NCBI GenBank assembly: GCA_902497095.1
Contig: CABVDD010000039.1
Span: 1 to 17,234 of the forward strand
Direction: 5' to 3'
DNA length: 17,234 bases
From: an uncultured Faecalicoccus sp.
Lineage (GTDB): Bacteria > Bacillota_I > Bacilli_A > Erysipelotrichales > Erysipelotrichaceae
Shown here: piece after piece, positions 6,357 through 14,085 of the stretch
Numbering within the stretch: the stretch's first letter is position 1
Layout: every line of letters starts with the position of its first letter
The notes under the pieces: model-generated
What the model saw: the letters and a program-made list of their open reading frames with translations, nothing else
Databases searched by the model: none
What the model was told of the DNA's origin: nothing
Position numbers and translations under genes: made by a program

Positions 6357-7343
6357 TTGGCATTCATAGATAATAGCAAGGGTATAGCTATTATTTTTGT
6401 TGTTATAGGACATGTAGTTTATCATTGTATTTGTGGTAAAAACAATAGTATGGCATATACTCACCCCATCTTCATTCTCTTGCAATCATTTCATATGCCA
6501 CTGTTTATCTTTTTGAGTGGAATTTTGGTTTCAAACCAATCTCAAAATTTTAAAGAAGTTATGTCATTTTCATACAAGAAGTTTAGGCAGCTACTTGTTC
6601 CATTCTTAATAATTGGAGGCGCATTGACAATTGCAAATGGAAAAGGAATTGAAACTTTATTGACCAGTTCAATGAAAAGCGGTTATTGGTTTCTTCTTAC
6701 TCTTTTTGAATTGTTTATACTACATAGCTTAAAACTTTTAGTGCAACACGAGAAAAAAGGCAATAAACTAACATTCGATGTGCTTTTGACAATTTTCACA
6801 TATCTTTGTCTTTATAGTATTAATGAACTATGGGGAAATACAGCAATAGGAGGGATTGTTGGCATAGGCCATTTATGTACATACTATCCATACTTTGCTG
6901 TAGCAACGATTGTGAAGAAGTGTGATTATACAGACAAATTGTTTGAATCAGAGCTGTTTCTTACGGCAGCACTAATTGTAGTATTTTGTAAAATGATTCT
7001 TGTCAGAACGGGATTGAACATTGCAGGATACGGCTTTTTATTAAGTCTATCTTATCTATACTTGTGCATAGCAATTATGTATCGATTGGAGGATACTCAC
7101 AATGTTGTAACAAACACATTAGGTTATTTAGGTAGGAATTCATTATATATTTATGTGTTCCATTATTTTTTAATAATCAATACACCACTTTGGTTTGTAC
7201 AATCGTTTACTAACGATAATAGTCTTGTACTTGATATTATTATTATAACGATACCTACAGCTCTGATAATATTATTGTCCTTGTTATTTGGAAATTTAAT
7301 AAAAGAATGTCACACCCTTCATAAAATTATATTTGGACGTTAG
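6357..7343 (+). CDS. Acyltransferase-3 family membrane protein (OafA/WecH-like)
   Basis: About 328 residues with around ten hydrophobic segments and the family hallmarks. FIDNSKGIAIIFVVIGHV holds the conserved Asp and the catalytic-type His (H19), followed by SFHMPLFIFLSGI and a basic RQLLVPFLI. Members acetylate or otherwise acylate sugars in the inner membrane using acyl-CoA. The start is doubtful. The frame is open only from 6348 (TAG at 6345-6347), has no ATG before the conserved motif, and offers only TTG at 6357. An AGGAGAG element (6337-6343) lies 13 bases upstream. An ATG at 6311 is in another frame and stops at once. Either TTG is used or the first few codons were lost when the gene entered between the two repeat copies. 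Confidence 0.85.
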   Translation: MAFIDNSKGIAIIFVVIGHVVYHCICGKNNSMAYTHPIFILLQSFHMPLFIFLSGILVSNQSQNFKEVMSFSYKKFRQLLVPFLIIGGALTIANGKGIETLLTSSMKSGYWFLLTLFELFILHSLKLLVQHEKKGNKLTFDVLLTIFTYLCLYSINELWGNTAIGGIVGIGHLCTYYPYFAVATIVKKCDYTDKLFESELFLTAALIVVFCKMILVRTGLNIAGYGFLLSLSYLYLCIAIMYRLEDTHNVVTNTLGYLGRNSLYIYVFHYFLIINTPLWFVQSFTNDNSLVLDIIIITIPTALIILLSLLFGNLIKECHTLHKIIFGR

Positions 7344-7361
7344 TTTACCTGACTATCATAA

Positions 7362-7562
7362 ATGAAAAAAATCGCATTAATGACTTGGCACCATGCTGAG
7401 AACTATGGAACAGCATATCAGGCTTATGCTTTGAAAACGCTTATAGAACAACAAGGCTATAAGGTGGATTTGATTGACTATCATAGGCTGAATAGCGCAC
7501 CTATGAATGTACCTGATATTTCTGCTGTCATTTCATCAAAATTTATATCTCTATGTAGAAAT
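7362..7562 (+). repeat. Downstream copy of the ~200-bp direct repeat
   Basis: This is the 5' end of the intact pyruvyltransferase gene (codons 1-67) and is nearly identical to 5971-6170. It carries the longer poly-A run (7365-7371) that keeps the reading frame open. Confidence 0.9.
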
Positions 7563-8786
7563 ATTTTTCAAAAGAAAAGGCGAGTGTTTGAATTTAGGAA
7601 AGAAACTTTTGGCTCTTTCTATACAAATAAATTTGCTTATACCAAAGAGTGCCATTACAATCAGGATTTTGCAGAACTTAATAATTTGTATGATGGATTT
7701 GTGTGTGGTAGTGACCAGATTTGGGGACCAAATTGGTATGATGGGCGTTTCTTTCTAGACTTTGTAATCAATGCACGCAAGCTGATTTCTTATGCTCCAA
7801 GTCTCGGTGTATCTAAGATTGCAGATCGAGAAGTAGCTAGACAGATGGCGTATCAAATTAGTCGTTTTGCAAGTCTTTCTATTCGAGAAAGAACAGGATG
7901 CGAAATTGTACGTAACCTTATAGGAAGAAAAGATGTGTACAATGTGTTTGATCCAGTTATAATGCTTGATTCTGAACATTGGCAGAAGTTAGAAGAACCA
8001 TTTGTCACAGAAGGTAAGTATGCTCTGATTTTTTTTCTGGCAAATAATCAGAAAAACATTAAGATATCTATTGAAGCAGCCAATGCAAAAAGATTGAAGC
8101 CTATAGTTTTGCATTGTACTCAAACAGAGGATACTTCATTTGCAAATACTGATGAACTGACTCCTGAACAGATGCTTTTTTGCATACATAATGCAGAGTT
8201 TGTTTTTACAGACTCTTTCCATGTGGCAGTACTATCGATTATTTTCCATCGACAGTTGATAACTTTTCAAAAACAGTTAGGTGGAAACGGAAACACTCAA
8301 TATAAGCGAATCACCGATTTGTTTGAGCGGTTGCAGATAACAGGAGGCATTTACAGAGGTGTTGATTCCTTTAATCAACATATTGATTATTCTAAAGTAG
8401 ATACTATCCTAAACAAGCAAAGAGGGGAATCTTTAGCTTACTTAGCTTCTGCGTTGGATAGATTGCCAGGATATTCAGAAAACAGAATGGAATTATGTGA
8501 TATTTCTACTCCTTGTAAAGGAATACATACAGATTTATTCAATCATTATCTCTTAACTGTTCGATGCAAAAAGTATAGAGAATTTATGATAACATGTCAG
8601 TTCTCACTTGTTCCTAAATGTTACAGGTGCAAAAATCTGCAATATACAATACTTCAAAATGGAAGACAACCTTTATTCTACAGCAAGCTCCTAGAAGATT
8701 TGCAGATACAAGATAAACATGTTTTTGCGAAGTATTACAGACCGTTCTACATATTACACAAATTAAAAAAAATAGCGCATTTATGA
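7362..8786 (+). CDS. Polysaccharide pyruvyltransferase family protein with Cys-rich C-terminus
   Basis: This 474-residue protein is of the polysaccharide pyruvyltransferase (CsaB/WcaK-like) family, with conserved VCGSDQIWGP (114-123), ISYAPSLG (142-149), SIRERTG and FTDSFHVAVLSI. These enzymes add pyruvate from phosphoenolpyruvate to sugars as a ketal, giving the polymer a negative charge; some relatives have other activities. The family core is about 350 residues. The rest is an extension with six cysteines (C379, C385, C402, C412, C420, C423), including CYRC, that could bind a metal. The start ATG is followed by seven A residues; the broken upstream copy has six. It is followed after 84 bp by the MenD-like gene. 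Confidence 0.87.
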   Translation: MKKIALMTWHHAENYGTAYQAYALKTLIEQQGYKVDLIDYHRLNSAPMNVPDISAVISSKFISLCRNIFQKKRRVFEFRKETFGSFYTNKFAYTKECHYNQDFAELNNLYDGFVCGSDQIWGPNWYDGRFFLDFVINARKLISYAPSLGVSKIADREVARQMAYQISRFASLSIRERTGCEIVRNLIGRKDVYNVFDPVIMLDSEHWQKLEEPFVTEGKYALIFFLANNQKNIKISIEAANAKRLKPIVLHCTQTEDTSFANTDELTPEQMLFCIHNAEFVFTDSFHVAVLSIIFHRQLITFQKQLGGNGNTQYKRITDLFERLQITGGIYRGVDSFNQHIDYSKVDTILNKQRGESLAYLASALDRLPGYSENRMELCDISTPCKGIHTDLFNHYLLTVRCKKYREFMITCQFSLVPKCYRCKNLQYTILQNGRQPLFYSKLLEDLQIQDKHVFAKYYRPFYILHKLKKIAHL

Positions 8787-8870
8787 TTTGGAAATATGAT
8801 ATTTTCTAAATGTTGGTGATAGCCAAAATGGGAGTGCGTATAAGTTTGACAATAACAGATAAATATAATT

Positions 8871-10616
8871 ATGCAAAAGTTTTATTCAGACGATAAGAAT
8901 GTACAGATTTTATTGGCTCTTCTTAAGGCACATGGCATTAAAAAGATTGTAGCCAGCCCTGGAGTCGCAAATATTACATTTGTAGCAAGTGCTCAACAGG
9001 ATTCTTATTTCGAAATTTACTCGTCTGTAGATGAACGTTCCGCAGCATATATTGCTTGTGGTTTAGCAGAAGAAAGTAAGGAACCTGTTGTGATTAGTTG
9101 CACAGGTGCTACTGCCTCTCGTAACTATATGCCAGCACTCACTGAAGCTTACTATCGCAAATTACCGATTTTGGCAGTAACATCGTGCCGTGATATTGCT
9201 TGGGTCGGTCAGAATTCGCCTCAGCAGATCGATAGAAGTGTGCAACCTAAGGATATCGTTAGATACAGCCTGCATCTTCCTACTCTCCATAACAAGCAGG
9301 AAGAAGATCGCTACACTACATTGATTAATAAGGCAATCCTTGAACTTTCAAAAGATGGTGGAGGTCCTGTTCATATTAATCTTACCAACGGCTACACTGG
9401 TAAATATACGACGAAAGAGTTGCCTAAGGTTCGAGTAATTCAACGAATTTCAAAGTTTGATTCATTCCCTACTTTACCTAAAGGTAAGATTGGTATTTTT
9501 GTTGGTGCTCATTCTGTATGGACGGAGGAGCTTCTTAATGCAGTTGAAAAGTTTTGCAGACTTAATAATGCAGTGGTATTATGTGATCATTTATCAAACT
9601 ATCACGGAGACTATGAAGTGTTTCATAATCTTATAACTTGCCAAAAGCAATATAGACCAGCGTGCAGTAATTTGGACTTAATGGTATATATTGGAAACAT
9701 ACATGGAACAGATTATGAAAACCTTAGCCCCAAAGAGGTTTGGAGAGTAAATATTGATGGTGAAATTCGTGACTCGTTTGGCGGAATGACGCATGTGTTT
9801 CAAATGAATGAATATGAGTTCTTTGAACATTACACAAACCGTAATGGCTGTTCTGTGAATACTTTTATAGAAGAATGGAAACAAATTCGTGAAGAGTTGG
9901 AAAGCCGTATTCCCGAGCTCCCTTTTTCAAATGTTTGGGTAGGTCGGCAGATTTTGAAACATATTCCTGATAATTCCATTATTCACTATGGTATTCAGAA
10001 TAGTTTGAGAACATGGAATTTCACACAAGGTCCAAAATATTTGTTAGGTTATAGCAATACTGGTGGGTTTGGTATTGATGGTTGTGTTTCCAGTTTGGTT
10101 GGGGCATCATTGGCTTATCCAAACAAGGTGTACTATGGAGTGGTTGGAGACTTGGCTTTTTTCTATGATATGAATGCTTTGGGAAACCGTCACATCGGAA
10201 ATAATATTCGCTTGATAGTAGTGAACAACGGACGTGGACAGCAGTTTCGCAATCCATATTCGGCAGGTGGAAGTTTTGGAGAATTTGCAGATACTTATAT
10301 TGCAGCTGCTGGTCATAATGGAGACCAGTCGCAAAGTTTGTTGATGCATTTCGCACAAGACCTTGGATTTAGGTATTTCTCTGCTTCTAATAAGGAGGAA
10401 TTGCTACAAATTATTCCTCAATTTACTAAAAAGGAAATTGAGGAGTCAATTGTGTTGGAGGTGTTTACAGATACTAATGACGAGAGTGAGTCACTTCGAA
10501 TAATTTGCAATCTTAAGATTGATGTTACTATGGAAATTGTAAAACATGCTAAACGAATAGGCAGAAAAATTTTAGGAGATGATTTGACAAACAAAATTAG
10601 TAATTTAAGATTGTAA
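8871..10616 (+). CDS. MenD-like thiamine diphosphate-dependent enzyme of unknown substrate
   Basis: The 581-residue protein has the full three-domain layout of ThDP enzymes. The pyrimidine-binding part contains DERSAAYIACGLA with catalytic-type E55 and a CTGATASRNYMPALTEAYY stretch as in MenD. The pyrophosphate part contains the cofactor motif GDLAFFYD...VVNN (426-453). MenD itself has PGSRS near residues 30-34, where Ser and Arg contact its substrates. Here the stretch reads PGVAN, so menaquinone synthesis (SEPHCHC formation) is unlikely. It probably decarboxylates a 2-oxo acid, or joins its aldehyde unit to an acceptor, to build a polymer component. The stop codon overlaps the ATG of the next gene, a short-chain dehydrogenase, by one base, so the two likely catalyse successive steps. 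It is longer than phosphonopyruvate decarboxylases (about 380 residues). Confidence 0.85.
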   Translation: MQKFYSDDKNVQILLALLKAHGIKKIVASPGVANITFVASAQQDSYFEIYSSVDERSAAYIACGLAEESKEPVVISCTGATASRNYMPALTEAYYRKLPILAVTSCRDIAWVGQNSPQQIDRSVQPKDIVRYSLHLPTLHNKQEEDRYTTLINKAILELSKDGGGPVHINLTNGYTGKYTTKELPKVRVIQRISKFDSFPTLPKGKIGIFVGAHSVWTEELLNAVEKFCRLNNAVVLCDHLSNYHGDYEVFHNLITCQKQYRPACSNLDLMVYIGNIHGTDYENLSPKEVWRVNIDGEIRDSFGGMTHVFQMNEYEFFEHYTNRNGCSVNTFIEEWKQIREELESRIPELPFSNVWVGRQILKHIPDNSIIHYGIQNSLRTWNFTQGPKYLLGYSNTGGFGIDGCVSSLVGASLAYPNKVYYGVVGDLAFFYDMNALGNRHIGNNIRLIVVNNGRGQQFRNPYSAGGSFGEFADTYIAAAGHNGDQSQSLLMHFAQDLGFRYFSASNKEELLQIIPQFTKKEIEESIVLEVFTDTNDESESLRIICNLKIDVTMEIVKHAKRIGRKILGDDLTNKISNLRL

Positions 10617-11443
10617 TGAATAATTTTATAAGAAGAATCGTAAAAAGGCTGTTTTGCTTATTAGTTAGAAAGGAAAAGTTTGCTGTACCTTCAATAGTGT
10701 ACAACAATAAACTGTTGGAGGGCAGGCTTGCTTTGGTAAGCGGAGGAACCAGCGGTATAGGACTTGAAATAGCTAGGGCATTTTTAAAAACAGGAGCAAA
10801 GGTTGTAATTTCCGGGTCGTCGGAAACTAAACTTAACAAAGCGTTGGACTCTTTACAACATGAAAATCTAAGAGGAATAATTATGGACGTAGCAAAGCCT
10901 GCAGAAATGAATGCGTCTATTGAGAAAGCCGCCTCTTTATTCCCCGGTATGAAAATTAGCATATTGGTTAATAGTGCAGGAGTAACTCAAAAGTGCAGTT
11001 TTTATGATTTGTCCGAAAAAGAGTACGATAAGATTATGGAGATAAATGTAAAGGGCGTATATTTTTTAAGTCGTTCTGTATCAAAGTATATGATAGAAAA
11101 CGGCGTAAAAGGGAATATCCTTAATATATCATCTTCTTCGGCACTTAAACCGGCTTTTAATGCATATCAGCTATCGAAATGGGCCATCCGAGGATTTACT
11201 GTAGGATTAGCTGAGCAACTTGCTCCTTACGGAATCACGGTTAACGCAATCGCACCTGGTAAAACTTTCACCTCAATGATGGTTGTAGAAAACGAAACGA
11301 ATATGAATTGTGAAAGCCAACCTTGTGGACGGTATATTGATCCTAAAGAAGTAGCAAATCTTGCTGTTTTTATGTGTAGTAACTGCGGCAGTATGATAAT
11401 GGGTGATACTATCTATATGACAGGTGGAAATGGTTTGTTCTGA
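10616..11443 (+). CDS. Short-chain dehydrogenase/reductase coupled to the MenD-like enzyme
   Basis: The 275-residue classical SDR has a nucleotide-binding SGGTSGIG (42-49), NSAG (119-122) in place of the usual NNAG, a serine cluster (172-175) and the catalytic Y184-x-x-x-K188. The first 35 residues are an extra, basic and partly hydrophobic segment (RRIVKRLFCLLVRKEK) ahead of the Rossmann fold, which may bind the membrane or the partner enzyme. Start and stop overlap (TAATG) with the upstream ThDP gene implies coupled translation. An NAD(P)H-dependent reduction of a carbonyl made by the ThDP enzyme is the simplest role. The substrate is unknown. Confidence 0.88.
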   Translation: MNNFIRRIVKRLFCLLVRKEKFAVPSIVYNNKLLEGRLALVSGGTSGIGLEIARAFLKTGAKVVISGSSETKLNKALDSLQHENLRGIIMDVAKPAEMNASIEKAASLFPGMKISILVNSAGVTQKCSFYDLSEKEYDKIMEINVKGVYFLSRSVSKYMIENGVKGNILNISSSSALKPAFNAYQLSKWAIRGFTVGLAEQLAPYGITVNAIAPGKTFTSMMVVENETNMNCESQPCGRYIDPKEVANLAVFMCSNCGSMIMGDTIYMTGGNGLF

Positions 11444-11458
11444 AAAATGTATCTATAG

Positions 11459-12988
11459 ATGGATTCAAGAATTAAAAATGGAATAAGAAACATTTTTGCA
11501 GGATTTATCAATAAGATTGTATTGATTTTTCTTCCATTTGTCACGCGTACTGTTATAGTATATGTGTTGGGAAGTGAGTACCTTGGATTGGGAAGTTTAT
11601 TCTCATCAATCTTGATGGTGCTTAATCTTTCTGAACTTGGTATTGGTAGCGCTTTGGTTTATAGCATGTATAAACCTGTGGCTGAAAAAGATATGCTGAA
11701 GATTAAAGCTCTTTTGGCTGTCTATAAAAAAATCTATGCCTATATTGGTGTTGCTATTTTAGCTATTGGTCTTTGCTTCTTGCCTTTCATACATACCATC
11801 ATCAAAGGGGATGTGCCTGCCAGCATGAATTTGTATATTCTGTACATTATGTATTTGAGTAATGCATCTATCAGTTATTTTATTTTTGCTCACAAAAAGG
11901 CTCTTCTTATAGCCTATCAGCGAAGTGATGTTATTAGCAATGTAAATACTGTACTGAATATCTGTGTTTATACGGTTCAGATTATGGTCTTACTGCTTTT
12001 GAAGGACTACTATATTTATGTTGCAGTATTTATTTTTTCTACAATTACCGAAAACATCATAATCGGAAAAAAAGCACAAATACATTTCCCTTATATTGAG
12101 GCTGATGGTAGAATCTCGGCAGAAGACAAAAAAGTTATTATTCAGCACACCAAAGGTATTGCACTTCAAAAAGTCTGTTCGACATCGCGTAACTCACTTG
12201 ACAGTATAGTGATATCGATGTTTCTGGGTTTGAATATGATAGCCATATATAGTAATTACTACTATATTATGATATCTATTCACAATATCCTTTATCAAAT
12301 TCCAGATTCTATACGAGCAACGGTCGGCAATAGTGTTGCTAGTGAGAGTGTAGATAAGAATTTCCGAGATTTCAATTGCATGTATTTACTCAACATGTTT
12401 ATTTGTGGATGGGCAACATGCTTTCTTTATTGTATGTTTCAGCCTTTTATGGAGCTATGGATGGGACCAAATATGATGTTTTCTCAAGTGTCTGTTGTAC
12501 TTGTCTGTTTATACTTCACATTATTGAGTCTTGCTGACGTTGTAGCACTATATAAAGATGCTGCGGGTCTTTGGTGGTATGGAAGATATAGAGTTTTGAT
12601 AGAGGCCATTGCTAATTTGATATTGAATTTTGTTCTTGGTTACTTTTGGGGAGTAAATGGTATTCTGTTAGCTACCATTATTACCATTATTTTAATAGGT
12701 CATGGTTATGGAGGTTGGATTGTGTTTCATTATTATTTTAAAGGCAAAAGTTTTATGACGTTTGTTATGAAGCAAGTTGGATATTTAGTTATGATTGCTG
12801 TTGCTTGCTATGTAACGGATTTTGTTTGTAGCTTTTCCCTAGAAATTCTGTGGATACGATTATTGAGTGTAGGTATTATTACACTATTTTTATCTCCGAT
12901 CTTACTTCTGATTATGTATAGATTCTTTCCAGAATTCAAAGATTCAGTAGATTTTGCAAAAAATATTTTGAAAAGTTTTAAGAGATAG
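11459..12988 (+). CDS. wzx: Wzx-type polysaccharide flippase
   Basis: This 509-residue integral membrane protein has about 12-14 hydrophobic segments spread over its whole length. It starts with MDSRIKNGIRNIFAGFINKI and continues with FLPFVTRTVIVYVLGSEYLGLGSLFSSIL, typical of Bacteroides members of the MOP exporter superfamily. It would move the undecaprenyl-diphosphate-linked repeat unit from the cytoplasmic to the periplasmic face of the inner membrane, where Wzy polymerises it. It begins 15 bp after the SDR gene. Its presence with a Wzy-like protein identifies a Wzx/Wzy-dependent capsule pathway. The 146-bp gap that follows is the longest inside the sugar cassette apart from the repeat region. 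Confidence 0.92.
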   Translation: MDSRIKNGIRNIFAGFINKIVLIFLPFVTRTVIVYVLGSEYLGLGSLFSSILMVLNLSELGIGSALVYSMYKPVAEKDMLKIKALLAVYKKIYAYIGVAILAIGLCFLPFIHTIIKGDVPASMNLYILYIMYLSNASISYFIFAHKKALLIAYQRSDVISNVNTVLNICVYTVQIMVLLLLKDYYIYVAVFIFSTITENIIIGKKAQIHFPYIEADGRISAEDKKVIIQHTKGIALQKVCSTSRNSLDSIVISMFLGLNMIAIYSNYYYIMISIHNILYQIPDSIRATVGNSVASESVDKNFRDFNCMYLLNMFICGWATCFLYCMFQPFMELWMGPNMMFSQVSVVLVCLYFTLLSLADVVALYKDAAGLWWYGRYRVLIEAIANLILNFVLGYFWGVNGILLATIITIILIGHGYGGWIVFHYYFKGKSFMTFVMKQVGYLVMIAVACYVTDFVCSFSLEILWIRLLSVGIITLFLSPILLLIMYRFFPEFKDSVDFAKNILKSFKR

Positions 12989-13134
12989 TTATAAATAAAA
13001 GTTTTAAGATAGCTATAGGATTGTTGAAAATTCCCCAAATCAGTTTTTGATGTAATCTTATTATTTTTTGTTACTACATTTTTGATGTAAGATATAAACT
13101 TGTTGGGCTGAAAAATGATTTACATAATTGAATA

Positions 13135-14085
13135 ATGGCAATAGTTTCAATTTTGCTACCTGTGTATAATGCTGAATCGACAATTTCAGAAACGATTCAG
13201 AGTATTATTAATCAAACCTATAAAGATTGGGAACTTTATATTATTAATGATGGTTCCGTAGATAAAACAGAAGAAATAATTTTATCATTTAAAGATGATA
13301 GAATTAAGTATTTAAAGAATAATAAAAATAGAGGGCTGATTTATACTTTAAATAGAGGGCTCTCTATAGCTCAATGTAAATATATTGCTCGAATGGATGC
13401 GGATGATATATGTATGTCTACACGTTTGGAAAAGCAGGTGGCATATTTGGATTCACATCCTGAAGTTATTATATGTGGTGCTCAAATAGAGTATTTTGGC
13501 ACAAAGAGTAATAAATATGTTAAATTGTCATTTCCTACTAAAGATAAAATCCTAAAAGAAATGCTCGCTTTTTCAACTTGTTTTGCTCATCCTACTGTGA
13601 TGATGAGAAAGGACATAATAGTAAAGAATAAGTTGCAATATGATTATGACTATAAAAATGCAGAGGATTATTGTATGTGGATTAATATGATTAGTTTAGG
13701 GAAATTTGCCAACTTGGATGAGGCGTTAGTTAAGTATCGTATATCAGATGCACAAGTGTCTCAACCGTATAATTTACAAACTATAAAATCTGTTATGGCT
13801 TGTAGACGGAAATATCTTGAAAGGTATTTGTCTGAAGATGAAATTAAAGATTTGTTCGAATCACCTATAAAAGTATGGACTGTTAAGAGTATTAAGCAAA
13901 AAATCAGCAATCCTAGAGTGATTGAAGCATGTTATCTATCTTTAGAGAGGTACAGTTTAGGTAGTTTACTTTATTATGTTTTCTCAGCAGATGTATTTAA
14001 ATTGGGATTTGGTGCATTTGTCCGATATATGAAGAGATTTGTATTTGGAAAAAATCCAATCTATTACAATTCTAATTTGGTATGA
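13135..14085 (+). CDS. GT2-family glycosyltransferase
   Basis: The 316-residue protein begins MAIVSILLPVYNAESTISE, the classic GT-A start, followed by QTYKDWELYIINDGSVDKT and the metal-binding ARMDADD that contains the DxD motif. TRLEKQVAYL follows as in many capsular GT2 enzymes. It would add one sugar from a nucleotide donor to the lipid-linked intermediate on the cytoplasmic face. The last four bases (ATGA) overlap the start of the polymerase gene. The C-terminal third is less conserved and gives no clue to the acceptor. Confidence 0.93.
   Translation: MAIVSILLPVYNAESTISETIQSIINQTYKDWELYIINDGSVDKTEEIILSFKDDRIKYLKNNKNRGLIYTLNRGLSIAQCKYIARMDADDICMSTRLEKQVAYLDSHPEVIICGAQIEYFGTKSNKYVKLSFPTKDKILKEMLAFSTCFAHPTVMMRKDIIVKNKLQYDYDYKNAEDYCMWINMISLGKFANLDEALVKYRISDAQVSQPYNLQTIKSVMACRRKYLERYLSEDEIKDLFESPIKVWTVKSIKQKISNPRVIEACYLSLERYSLGSLLYYVFSADVFKLGFGAFVRYMKRFVFGKNPIYYNSNLV

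Noticed and set aside
8813..8848. Internal promoter before the MenD-like gene (TAAGTTTG at 8841-8848)
   Set aside because: The -7 match is good, but the nearest upstream TTG is 25 bases away instead of 19-21, so a chance match in AT-rich DNA is likely.
8871..10616. Phosphonopyruvate decarboxylase (AepY), suggesting an aminoethylphosphonate pathway as in B. fragilis PS B
   Set aside because: At 581 residues it has a central domain absent from the roughly 380-residue phosphonopyruvate decarboxylases, its motifs are MenD-like, and no PEP mutase gene is in the window.
13044..13090. Direct repeat TTTTTGATGTAA (13044-13055 and 13079-13090) between flippase and GT2 genes
   Set aside because: Two 12-base copies 35 bases apart in an AT-rich gap, with no promoter match, no palindrome and no link to a known element. 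Chance or a simple local duplication is likely.
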